A stretch of DNA of 6,829 bases from Methylococcaceae bacterium (lineage in GTDB: Bacteria; Pseudomonadota; Gammaproteobacteria; Methylococcales; UBA1147), in NCBI GenBank assembly GCA_022616595.1, contig JAKEEL010000235.1:1-6829 (forward strand). Direction: 5' to 3'. Each line of letters starts with the position of its first letter. Positions within the stretch are counted from its first letter, which is position 1. Below are positions 1 through 6,012 of this stretch, in pieces. The notes beneath the pieces were generated by a model. That model made no database searches and was not told the origin of the DNA. It saw only the letters and a list, made by a program, of their open reading frames with translations. The translations under genes were made by a program, and so were the position numbers.

Positions 1-22
1 CGAAAAGGATGGTTGCGGAACT

Positions 23-1267
23 TCAGGTAACCGCGGCGGGAGCGGAACTCCGAGTCACCGTATCGATGACCCAGTTGCCGGCATTTCTAATTCCGTCGAT
101 CGAAGCCTGCTTGCCCGATTCTGAAAGTCCCTGCAGTTTTTGTATGGCAGGACGCACCAAATGCTCATTGAACTTGGCAACACCTTGTTCCGGCAGTGCG
201 GCTAATCTTTGTTTGATCTCGGCCAGCAGCTTTTCGAGGGGCTGAACAATGATCCGGTTCAGATTTTCGAGCATTTCCCGGGACAGGCTTCGCCCGCTCA
301 TTCTAAATTGGGTAATCAGAGCCTCAAGTTGTGTCGTGATCAATCGGTTGAATTTTTCATGCGAACCCGCCGAGAAGTTTTTTACGTTGCGATCAACCGA
401 GTGAATGAATTCATTCAAGGGATCCAACACAATTTTATTCAATTGAGCCGAGGCTTGAACAGGAATCTGGCCCAAACCCGTTTTAATCTCGTTCACCTTG
501 TTGTAAATTGGATCGATCAAGAGCTGATCCATTTTTGCACGGGTTTGGTCCGGAAATCTCTGTACGGTCTGCCTGAACCCGTCGACTCGCATCTGGATCG
601 GCTCGATCACCCGTTCGTCAAAACGTGCTTTCGCCATTTTCGGCAACCGCTGACCTTTGATGATGATCTGCTTCGCGACGCTTTCCCTTTTGGCGTTCAG
701 TTCGGTCTGTAATTCGGTGATCAACTGGCTTTGGTCCGCGATCTGTTGATGCAGCGTCGACAATTGCCGATAAAGTCGAGCACTCAGGTGATCGATCACT
801 GCTGCTTTGGCTAAGGGTTCCGCGGCTTCCGAAGCAGCAGGGCAAGGTTCGGGAGATTGATCGAGGTTGAGTTCGCCTGCGATTGTCTCCGTGAGTGCTT
901 CGATCTGCCTCAGCTGTTGTTCAATCTTTGCTTCCAGAACCGGCGCATTTTTTAGCGATTCTTCAAGTCGCGCGATCCTTTCATCTGCATTTGCCAGAGC
1001 TTTTTTGTGTTCCTGGCAAGTTTGCTCCACGGTCGCGAGATTGATGGTTTTCAGCGACAGGGATTCTTGAAGAGATCGGTACTTCCTGTCCATCTCGTCT
1101 TGCAGCCGGACGTTCTTCTTTTTGTTACTTCGACGCAGGAACAGAGCCGGAAACAGGACGATTAGAGCCCCGAGCGCAGCCCCTACAATCGCGCTCGCGA
1201 AGGGATCGCTTACAATTGCAATGCTGAGTTGATGGAGGGTTGCAATCAGGTTTTCCAGGTTTTGCAT
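23..1267 (-). CDS. Membrane-anchored coiled-coil protein with tandem 30-residue repeats (unknown function)
   Basis: I do not recognise this 414-residue protein. It has one hydrophobic helix at about residues 24-45 followed by a basic cluster (RRSNKKKNVR). By the positive-inside rule this puts the short N-terminus outside and the long C-terminal part in the cytoplasm. Residues about 54-135 and 160-200 are rich in Glu, Lys, Gln and Leu in heptad-like spacing, so probably coiled coil, split by a Pro/Ala/Glu-rich linker (about 136-155). Residues 208-387 are six consecutive 30-residue repeats starting at 208, 238, 268, 298, 328 and 358, with a degenerate seventh at 388-414. Each has a hydrophobic residue then usually Pro or Ser at positions 1-2, Asn/Asp at 10, and Pro at 16 in five of six, suggesting two short amphipathic helices per unit. 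The ATG is fixed by AGGAGG ten bases upstream. A promoter lies just upstream, so it can be transcribed independently. A scaffold or envelope-tethering role is only a guess. Confidence 0.85.
   Translation of the reverse strand: MQNLENLIATLHQLSIAIVSDPFASAIVGAALGALIVLFPALFLRRSNKKKNVRLQDEMDRKYRSLQESLSLKTINLATVEQTCQEHKKALANADERIARLEESLKNAPVLEAKIEQQLRQIEALTETIAGELNLDQSPEPCPAASEAAEPLAKAAVIDHLSARLYRQLSTLHQQIADQSQLITELQTELNAKRESVAKQIIIKGQRLPKMAKARFDERVIEPIQMRVDGFRQTVQRFPDQTRAKMDQLLIDPIYNKVNEIKTGLGQIPVQASAQLNKIVLDPLNEFIHSVDRNVKNFSAGSHEKFNRLITTQLEALITQFRMSGRSLSREMLENLNRIIVQPLEKLLAEIKQRLAALPEQGVAKFNEHLVRPAIQKLQGLSESGKQASIDGIRNAGNWVIDTVTRSSAPAAVT
26..646 (-). repeat. Tandem 30-residue (90-base) protein repeats
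   Basis: This stretch encodes six full repeats of exactly 30 residues plus a 27-residue partial one, with unit boundaries at 646-557, 556-467, 466-377, 376-287, 286-197, 196-107 and 106-26. Residues lined up between units: position 1 Leu/Phe/Ile, 2 Pro or Ser, 7-8 often Ala-Lys, 9 hydrophobic, 10 Asn/Asp, 13-14 mostly hydrophobic, 16 Pro (Gln in unit 4), 17 hydrophobic, 21 and 24 hydrophobic. The repeats are clear in protein but not in DNA, so they are old and diverged under selection. No insertion or deletion breaks the register. Confidence 0.85.
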
Positions 1268-1277
1268 GGTGGTCTCG

Positions 1278-1283
1278 CCTCCT
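1278..1283 (-). promoter_or_regulatory. Ribosome binding site of the 414-residue gene
   Basis: AGGAGG on the minus strand lies ten bases before the ATG at 1267, a near-perfect Shine-Dalgarno sequence. It decides the start codon of this otherwise unrecognised gene and supports it being truly translated. Confidence 0.75.
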
Positions 1284-1288
1284 GTTAA

Positions 1289-1307
1289 TCCGCCGAAAGT
1301 CGGCGGA
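1289..1307 (-). promoter_or_regulatory. 8-bp hairpin at the predicted 5' end of the transcript
   Basis: Perfect inverted repeat with 8-bp arms (1289-1296 and 1300-1307) and a 3-base loop; on the minus strand the arms read TCCGCCGA and TCGGCGGA. The predicted start of transcription from the promoter at 1313-1340 is about 1306, so the RNA would begin with this hairpin, six bases before the Shine-Dalgarno sequence. It could protect the 5' end or, as DNA, be an operator with dyad symmetry. It has no following T-run, so it is not a terminator. Confidence 0.5.
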
Positions 1308-1312
1308 GGGGA

Positions 1313-1340
1313 ATCATAAAAGTAAAGGTCAAAAATTCAA
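1313..1340 (-). promoter_or_regulatory. Sigma70-like promoter of the 414-residue gene
   Basis: On the minus strand, TTGAAT (1340-1335; four of six to TTGACA) and TATGAT (1318-1313; five of six to TATAAT) are separated by 16 bases in an AT-rich stretch. Transcription would start near 1306, giving a leader of about 40 bases. Called from sequence match and position only. Confidence 0.5.
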
Positions 1341-1351
1341 CCTCAAGGCGA

Positions 1352-1385
1352 CACGGACCGCCCGCTGGTCTGCAAGCGGTCCGTG
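1352..1385 (-). terminator. Inverted repeat between the two unknown genes, possible terminator
   Basis: Perfect 10-bp arms (1352-1361, CACGGACCGC, and 1376-1385) enclose a 14-base loop. It lies 62 bases past the stop of the 111-residue gene and just upstream of the next gene's promoter, the expected place for a terminator. However, the nearest run of five T on the minus strand (1335-1331) begins 16 bases after the stem and overlaps the promoter, so it is not a classic intrinsic terminator. It may instead be an RNA-stabilising or regulator-binding structure. Confidence 0.35.
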
Positions 1386-1446
1386 ATCACGATGGGCGGA
1401 ATATCTGCCCGGAAGCCGGCGCTGCTGTATTCCCGATCCGCAACGA

Positions 1447-1782
1447 CTAGCTTGAGGGCGCTTGTCTTACGGTGCGCACGATGTAATAGACGATGAACGG
1501 CAATACGCCAAAATAGAATACCATCGGCCAGTCCATGCCGAAGGTCCAGTCATAGCTCACGATCAGCAGGAGCAATATCCAAGCGCTTATGATTGCACCC
1601 GGAATGCGTTCTTTTTTTTCCAGGATTTCCCGGGTAAATGCCTGTTTGACGAAGGCGATCGTATTTTTGGATTCAGAATGTTCCTTGCGAAGTTGTCCGA
1701 ACAGTGCTTTTAGTGGTTCGATCTGTGCTTTTAGATTTTTAATTTTCTCGGTGATTATGGTCTGTAGTTCTTTTAATTTCAT
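1447..1782 (-). CDS. Small membrane protein with N-terminal coiled coil (unknown function)
   Basis: I do not recognise this 111-residue protein. Residues about 1-58 are highly charged and Leu/Ile/Lys/Glu-rich, likely one helical coiled coil. Two hydrophobic segments follow, about 62-78 and 85-103, joined by a short loop containing DWTFGMDW, and the protein ends in a short basic tail. The charge pattern (KKER before the first helix, RTVR after the second) predicts both ends in the cytoplasm with a small outside loop, a helical hairpin anchoring a cytoplasmic coiled coil. The ATG at 1782 has GAGGAGG five bases upstream. It lies 179 bases ahead of the 414-residue gene in the same direction; both combine coiled coil and membrane anchor, so they may act together, but an inverted repeat and a promoter sit between them. 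No catalytic motif is visible. Confidence 0.75.
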   Translation of the reverse strand: MKLKELQTIITEKIKNLKAQIEPLKALFGQLRKEHSESKNTIAFVKQAFTREILEKKERIPGAIISAWILLLLIVSYDWTFGMDWPMVFYFGVLPFIVYYIVRTVRQAPSS

Positions 1783-1787
1783 AATTT

Positions 1788-1794
1788 CCTCCTC
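1788..1794 (-). promoter_or_regulatory. Ribosome binding site of the 111-residue gene
   Basis: GAGGAGG on the minus strand, five bases before the ATG at 1782. It is a strong Shine-Dalgarno match that supports both the gene and this start. I found no convincing promoter in the 200 bases upstream of it. Confidence 0.7.
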
Positions 1795-2361
1795 ATACGA
1801 TCGTTACTGACGCTCCAACCCGCCCATCTGAATACCTTTTGCTGGAATGATAGTCGGCATTTTCAACGACAAACCTGGCAGGAAATCGATGATCGACATC
1901 GAGTCAATACCGGGCAAACGGCGTGTCCGGCCGCCTCAATTTTGTTTCATGGTAATGCAAGACACGCGCACGCGACCGCTTAACCAGCAGCGTATGCAAT
2001 CATGGAGCAAAACGGGGGCGGAATGAATAGTGACAATTTCTTAGCTTAAGCTACCATCCTCCAATTCAGGCAATCATCGGCAAGCCTGTAACGGCGCCAT
2101 TTTTTAGGGTTTGTTTATCTGAGAAGTGAAACCCGACGCGCCGAAACGAGCTTCGGCCGGGCTTTGCTCAGTCGTAAGAGTATACAGAAACCGGGGAATA
2201 TTGACAGAAAAATAATCTTGGTGTACCAGAAAATCCAACATCGAGTCGGAAATTCTGTTCTTGCCCTTCATTTCTCTTTGCCCGGAAAAACGATGCGGGG
2301 TCTCTTTGCTTTCACAAATTCAGAGATCCTGCAGATCTGGACTGCGCAGGTCTTTGGATGA
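1795..2361. other. Gene-free stretch downstream of pyk
   Basis: About 570 bases with no supportable gene. Short reading frames here lack ribosome binding sites and protein-like composition, and no tRNA-like fold was seen. It contains small inverted repeats: 6-bp arms at 1886-1891/1897-1902, a perfect 12-bp palindrome at 2042-2053, GGGTTT/AAACCC at 2107-2112/2129-2134, and GCCGAA/TTCGGC around a 6-base loop near 2140-2157. None has a T-run placed to make a clear intrinsic terminator for pyk. It must contain the promoter of the 111-residue gene unless pyk transcription reads through. Confidence 0.6.
2042..2053. repeat. Perfect 12-bp palindrome
   Basis: TAGCTTAAGCTA reads the same on both strands and lies in the gene-free stretch 260 bases ahead of the 111-residue gene. 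It could be a dimeric regulator's operator, but there is no adjacent promoter that I can defend, and chance is possible. Confidence 0.3.
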
Positions 2362-3801
2362 TTATTCCGGTATCAGTTCGTCGCCGATCCGGATGATTTT
2401 CATCGCATTGGTGCCGCCCGGAACTCCGGTCAAATCTCCCTTGGTCAGAATCACCAGGTCGCCCTTGGAAACCAGGCCGCGAGCCTCCAATTCCTCGATC
2501 GCGGCTTTGTTCAATACCGCATGACTCATCGTATCGACCTTGAAACGCAAGGGATGGACGCCTCGCAGCAGGGTGACCTTCTGACAGGTTTTCGCGTGCG
2601 CGGTCATCGCAAAAATCGGGATCGAAGAATTCAGTCTGGACATCCAAATCGGTGTGGCGCCCGACTCGGTAAGTGCCATGATCGCCTTGATCTCCGTGTG
2701 ATTCGCGATATACATCGCGGACTTCGCGATGGCTTCGTCGACGCGTGAGAAATGCAGATCGTCGGCGGGCTGGACCCGGACACCGGGTTGCTTTTCCGTT
2801 TCCAGGCAAACCCTTCTCATCGCCTCGACGGCCTTGACCGGGTAATTGCCGGCCGCGGTTTCCGCCGAAAGCATGACTGCGTCGGTTCCGTCGAATATCG
2901 CATTCGCGACATCGAATACCTCCGCCCGCGTCGGCAACGGATTGTGGATCATGGATTCCATCATCTGAGTCGCGATAATGACCGCAGTATCCATTTTTCT
3001 GGCCAGCTCGATCAGATGTTTCTGGACCGCGGGCAGGGTCGCGTCTCCGATTTCAACCCCGAGATCGCCCCGCGCGACCATGATCCCATCGGAGGCCTCG
3101 ATGATTTCTTCAATGACATCCAGCGCCTCCGCGCGTTCGATCTTAGCGACCAGGCCGGCGTCGCTGCCGGCCGCGCGCAGGAGCCTGCGCGCCTCGTGGA
3201 TATCGGCCGCACAGCGCGGGAAAGACACCGCGACATAGTCCGCGTCGATCTCGGCTGCGGTTTGGATGTCTTCCCTGTCCTTGTCGGTCAGCGCCGGGGC
3301 GGAAAGGCCACCGCCTTGCAGATTGATGCCTTTGTGGTTGGACAGATCGCCGCCGACGATGACCCGGCATTCGACGCGGGAGCCCTCGATTCTGTCGACC
3401 CTGAGAACCACGCGTCCATCATCCAGCATCAGCACGTCCCCATGCGTGAGGTCGGAGGCCAGGGCCGTGTAGAGACAGCCGACCTGATGTTGATCACCGG
3501 CGTCCGGGTCCAGGGCAAGGTCCAAAACGAAGCGGGCATCTCGTTCAAGAATTACTTTGCCTTCCTTGAATCGCGCGATGCGGATTTTCGGGCCCTGAAG
3601 ATCCGCCAGAATGCCGATGTGGCGTCTGGCTTTTTCCGCGACCTGCCTGACCGATTTCGCGCGTTTACGCTGGTCGTCCGCGGTCCCGTGCGCAAAGTTC
3701 AAACGGGCCACGTCCAGGCCGGCTTTGCAGATCTGTTCCAGAATGCCCGGTTTATCCGTCGACGGACCCAGAGTGGCGACTATTTTGGTTCTTCGTAACA
3801 T
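2362..3801 (-). CDS. pyk: Pyruvate kinase (PykA-like)
   Basis: Converts phosphoenolpyruvate and ADP to pyruvate and ATP, the last step of glycolysis, in the cytoplasm. At 479 residues it is full length for the family and resembles E. coli PykA (480). Visible in order: N-terminal TKIVATLGPS (5-14); RLNFAHG (33-39) with the substrate Arg33; ADLQGPKIR (66-74); the B domain with MLDDGR (125-130); VAKIERAEA (218-226), with the catalytic Lys220 and metal ligand Glu222; ARGDLGVE (243-250) with metal ligand Asp246; ATQMMESM (277-284); and the C-terminal phosphate loop TESGAT (378-383). Lys72 in GPKIR marks the K+-independent class (Glu in K+-dependent enzymes), and Ala37 replaces the usual Ser of NFSHG that helps bind K+. 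The start lies 12 bases after the gap stop with no good Shine-Dalgarno, suggesting translational coupling in a gap-pyk operon. Confidence 0.97.
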   Translation of the reverse strand: MLRRTKIVATLGPSTDKPGILEQICKAGLDVARLNFAHGTADDQRKRAKSVRQVAEKARRHIGILADLQGPKIRIARFKEGKVILERDARFVLDLALDPDAGDQHQVGCLYTALASDLTHGDVLMLDDGRVVLRVDRIEGSRVECRVIVGGDLSNHKGINLQGGGLSAPALTDKDREDIQTAAEIDADYVAVSFPRCAADIHEARRLLRAAGSDAGLVAKIERAEALDVIEEIIEASDGIMVARGDLGVEIGDATLPAVQKHLIELARKMDTAVIIATQMMESMIHNPLPTRAEVFDVANAIFDGTDAVMLSAETAAGNYPVKAVEAMRRVCLETEKQPGVRVQPADDLHFSRVDEAIAKSAMYIANHTEIKAIMALTESGATPIWMSRLNSSIPIFAMTAHAKTCQKVTLLRGVHPLRFKVDTMSHAVLNKAAIEELEARGLVSKGDLVILTKGDLTGVPGGTNAMKIIRIGDELIPE

Positions 3802-3813
3802 CGAGCGGTCACA

Positions 3814-4827
3814 TTATCTGGCGTTCATGAGTGCGATCGTGGTATCGATCATCCGATTCGAAAACCCCCACTCGTTATCATACCAGGCCAATACTTTTAC
3901 GAAGGTGCCTTCCATGACCTTGGTCAGGGTGGACTCATAAATTGAGGACGCGGGATTATGATTGAAATCAACCGAAACCAGCGGTTTGTCATTGTATTCC
4001 AGGATGCCTTTCAGGGTGGTTTCGGATGCGTTTTTCAGGATGCTGTCGATTTCCTTCTTGGTGGTCGCGCGGCTCGCCTGGAAGGTGAGGTCAACGACCG
4101 AGACATTAATCGTCGGGACCCGCATCGCAAAACCGTCCAGTTTCCCTGCAAGTTCGGGCAATACCAATCCGACGGCCGCCGCGGCGCCTGTTTTCGTCGG
4201 TATCATCGACATAGTCGCCGAACGCGCTCTCCTGAGATCGGAATGATAGACATCGGTGAGCACCTGGTCGTTGGTGTAAGCGTGGATCGTGGTCATCAGG
4301 CCATGCTCGACACCCACCGAATCCACCAGGGGTTTGACCAAGGGGCTCAGGCAGTTGGTGGTGCAGGACGCGTTCGATATCACCGTATCGCTGGCTTTCA
4401 GCACGTGGTGATTGACTCCGTAGACAACCGTCGCGTCCACATCCGTTCCGCCCGGAGCCGAGATGATGACTTTTTTCGCGCCGCCGGCCAGATGGGCGCT
4501 GGCCTTATCTTTGGACGCAAATAACCCGGTGCACTCGTGAACGACATCGACATCCAGGGCCGCCCACGGGAGCTTCGTCGGATCCCTTTCCGCGAATACC
4601 CGGATCCGGTCTCCGTTGACGATCAGGTAGTCCCCGTCGACGGCAACCGTACCGGGAAACCTGCCGTGCGCGGTATCGTATTGGGTCAGATGCGCATTGG
4701 TATTCGCGTCCCCCAAGTCATTGATCGCCACGATTTGAAGCTCGTCGGTTCGCCTGCCTTCGTAGACCGCTCGCAGCACATTGCGGCCGATGCGTCCGTA
4801 TCCATTGATTGCAACTTTTATAGGCAT
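3814..4827 (-). CDS. gap: Glyceraldehyde-3-phosphate dehydrogenase, type I
   Basis: Oxidises glyceraldehyde 3-phosphate to 1,3-bisphosphoglycerate with NAD(P)+ and phosphate, in glycolysis and, reversed, gluconeogenesis. 337 residues, normal for the family. The NAD-binding start INGYGRIGRN (7-16) is followed by AINDLGD (34-40), whose Asp37 is the usual NAD-selecting residue. The catalytic motif SNASCTTNCL gives nucleophile Cys155, with His182 in IHAYTNDQ; phosphate-site motifs TKTGAAAAVG (211-220) and FAMRVPT (233-239) and the C-terminal WYDNEWGFSNR (315-325) are intact. The frame stays open 100 codons further upstream to a TTG at 5127, but family alignment and GGAGG ten bases before the ATG fix the start at 4827. 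The segment DVYH (192-195) stands where strictly NAD-dependent enzymes have DLPH. pyk follows 12 bases downstream. Confidence 0.97.
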   Translation of the reverse strand: MPIKVAINGYGRIGRNVLRAVYEGRRTDELQIVAINDLGDANTNAHLTQYDTAHGRFPGTVAVDGDYLIVNGDRIRVFAERDPTKLPWAALDVDVVHECTGLFASKDKASAHLAGGAKKVIISAPGGTDVDATVVYGVNHHVLKASDTVISNASCTTNCLSPLVKPLVDSVGVEHGLMTTIHAYTNDQVLTDVYHSDLRRARSATMSMIPTKTGAAAAVGLVLPELAGKLDGFAMRVPTINVSVVDLTFQASRATTKKEIDSILKNASETTLKGILEYNDKPLVSVDFNHNPASSIYESTLTKVMEGTFVKVLAWYDNEWGFSNRMIDTTIALMNAR

Positions 4828-5037
4828 GAATTTTTTTCCTCCAGCAGAATATTCGGTTTGCCGCAACCGGAACCTTTCAGGTCGATCGGCGAATAGATCC
4901 CGGAAATGGTTCGCAAACCCCAACGGCCTCTTCAGCCAGACGGATTTACGCGTGAGGCAACCCGTGATTCGGGGCGAGATTACCCGGAAAGCCCGGCTTG
5001 CAGCCGATTGGATTGTTTTGCAGTTAAGTTGGTAAAA
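4828..5037 (-). promoter_or_regulatory. Long untranslated leader of gap
   Basis: If transcription starts near 5037, the gap mRNA has about 210 untranslated bases. They hold GGAGG at 4842-4838 (ribosome binding site), a small hairpin just ahead of it (CGGTT/AACCG arms at 4854-4858/4865-4869) and CCGG repeats near 4985-4996. I do not recognise a riboswitch. The reading frame is open through it in the gap frame, but the encoded residues do not resemble any GAPDH extension. Confidence 0.35.
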
Positions 5038-5043
5038 ATAATA

Positions 5044-5073
5044 ATTATACCGATTCAGGGGATTTAGCGTCCA
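5044..5073 (-). promoter_or_regulatory. Sigma70-like promoter of gap-pyk
   Basis: On the minus strand a perfect TATAAT (5049-5044) lies 18 bases after TGGACG (5073-5068; four of six to TTGACA), within an AT-rich tract ending in TTATTATTTTT. This is the best promoter in the space between the deacetylase stop and gap. The start point would be near 5037. Confidence 0.5.
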
Positions 5074-5152
5074 GAGATCCTTCGTCCGCCTGTAACAAGT
5101 GCGGAGGGCAAAAGTAGGCCGCGCCAATACGCCGTACGATTTGATCCGGTGT

Positions 5153-5929
5153 CTAAAAATAGGTATTTTTCAGTTTCAAGGGGATCTGCAGCATGGTACA
5201 CAGCGGGTCGGTCCACTGGCTGACGGGCGAGGCCCATTCCAGAATCTTGCGGTATATTCTGTGATCTTCGACCAGAAATCGGCCGCATTCAAATTTCGGC
5301 GTATCGTTGCGATAATAGGCCGGCATCGTGGTACACGCGCCTAGATAACCGGCGGTTCGGACGCGATCCAGTATCATTTCGTTGTAGCGTCCCTTCGGAT
5401 AACAAAACGAGGTGATCTCAGAACCCACCTGGTCTTCGAGCAGGGCTTTCGAATCCGAAATTTCGATCTGCAGGCGGTGTTCGGGAATCGCGTTCAGCTT
5501 CGGATGGTTCATGGTATGGCAGCCGATCTCCATTCCGGACTCGAACAGTTGCCGGCGGTGATGCTTTTGCATGCTCGGGAACGGGATGCTGAAACCGTCG
5601 AATTGCGACTCGCTCCACGCGCGGGTTTTCGGATTGACCCAGCGGATCACTTGATCGAATCCGGGAATCACGAAGAAAGTGGCTTTGTACCCGTATTCGC
5701 TCAGGATCGGCGCGGCATTTTCAAAATTGTCCAGCAGTCCGTCATCGAAGGTAAGGACAACGTATCGACCCGAATCGTGTGCTTCAAGCGCGAGCAGCTC
5801 GGAAAAAGTAATCGCTTTGAAACCCTGCTGCCGGATCAGTTCCAGGTGCTTCCGGAATTCACTAATTTCCAGTGTTTCAGGGCCCCGGTTGCCGATGGAG
5901 TGATAATAGAAAACCGGGACCTTCAACAT
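5153..5929 (-). CDS. Polysaccharide deacetylase (NodB/CE4 family)
   Basis: Metal-dependent hydrolase of the carbohydrate esterase 4 family, which removes N- or O-acetyl groups from sugars; the substrate here is unknown. 258 residues. The opening VPVFYYHSI (4-12) is typical of the family. Motif 1 is TFDDG (60-64), with Asp62 and Asp63 as the base and metal ligand; motif 2 is HTMNH (138-142), giving the two metal-binding His; motif 3 is FCYPKGRYN (175-183). No signal peptide or membrane helix is seen, so it probably acts in the cytoplasm on a precursor. It lies 83 bases behind the inositol-3-phosphate synthase gene, likely in one operon, which hints at an inositol- or sugar-containing glycan or lipid, but that is inference. 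The ATG at 5929 is the first usual start codon in the frame, yet it lacks a ribosome binding site. Confidence 0.9.
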   Translation of the reverse strand: MLKVPVFYYHSIGNRGPETLEISEFRKHLELIRQQGFKAITFSELLALEAHDSGRYVVLTFDDGLLDNFENAAPILSEYGYKATFFVIPGFDQVIRWVNPKTRAWSESQFDGFSIPFPSMQKHHRRQLFESGMEIGCHTMNHPKLNAIPEHRLQIEISDSKALLEDQVGSEITSFCYPKGRYNEMILDRVRTAGYLGACTTMPAYYRNDTPKFECGRFLVEDHRIYRKILEWASPVSQWTDPLCTMLQIPLKLKNTYF

Positions 5930-6012
5930 GGAGTCGTGGATTTTCGATGGCGGGTTCGCATCGCTCCGGTCGGGATTTGCCGAGAACCGGATTGGAGCGC
6001 TCGTTGCGAGGC

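Noticed and set aside
209..712. 167-residue plus-strand open frame inside the repeat gene
   Set aside because: The minus-strand frame has a promoter, a strong ribosome binding site and regular protein repeats; the plus frame has none of these.
2098..2157. Terminator-like T-run and GC-rich inverted repeat downstream of pyk
   Set aside because: The T-run precedes rather than follows the hairpin on the plus strand and is an A-run on the minus strand, so neither orientation makes an intrinsic terminator.
2201..2229. Consensus TTGACA on the plus strand as a possible promoter for a small RNA
   Set aside because: The hexamer 17 bases later (TACCAG) matches TATAAT at only three of six positions, and no gene or terminator follows on that strand.
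2164..2361. 65-residue plus-strand frame in the gene-free stretch
   Set aside because: TTG start with no ribosome binding site, no recognisable motif, and it runs up to the convergent end of pyk.
2752..3798. 348-residue open frame on the plus strand opposite pyk
   Set aside because: It is the antisense shadow of a fully conserved pyruvate kinase; its translation is Arg/Asp-rich with no family motif or ribosome binding site.
4828..5127. 100-codon N-terminal extension of GAPDH from a TTG at 5127
   Set aside because: The extension resembles no GAPDH, and the conserved N-terminus begins at an ATG with a good ribosome binding site at 4827. The extension also runs across the likely promoter.
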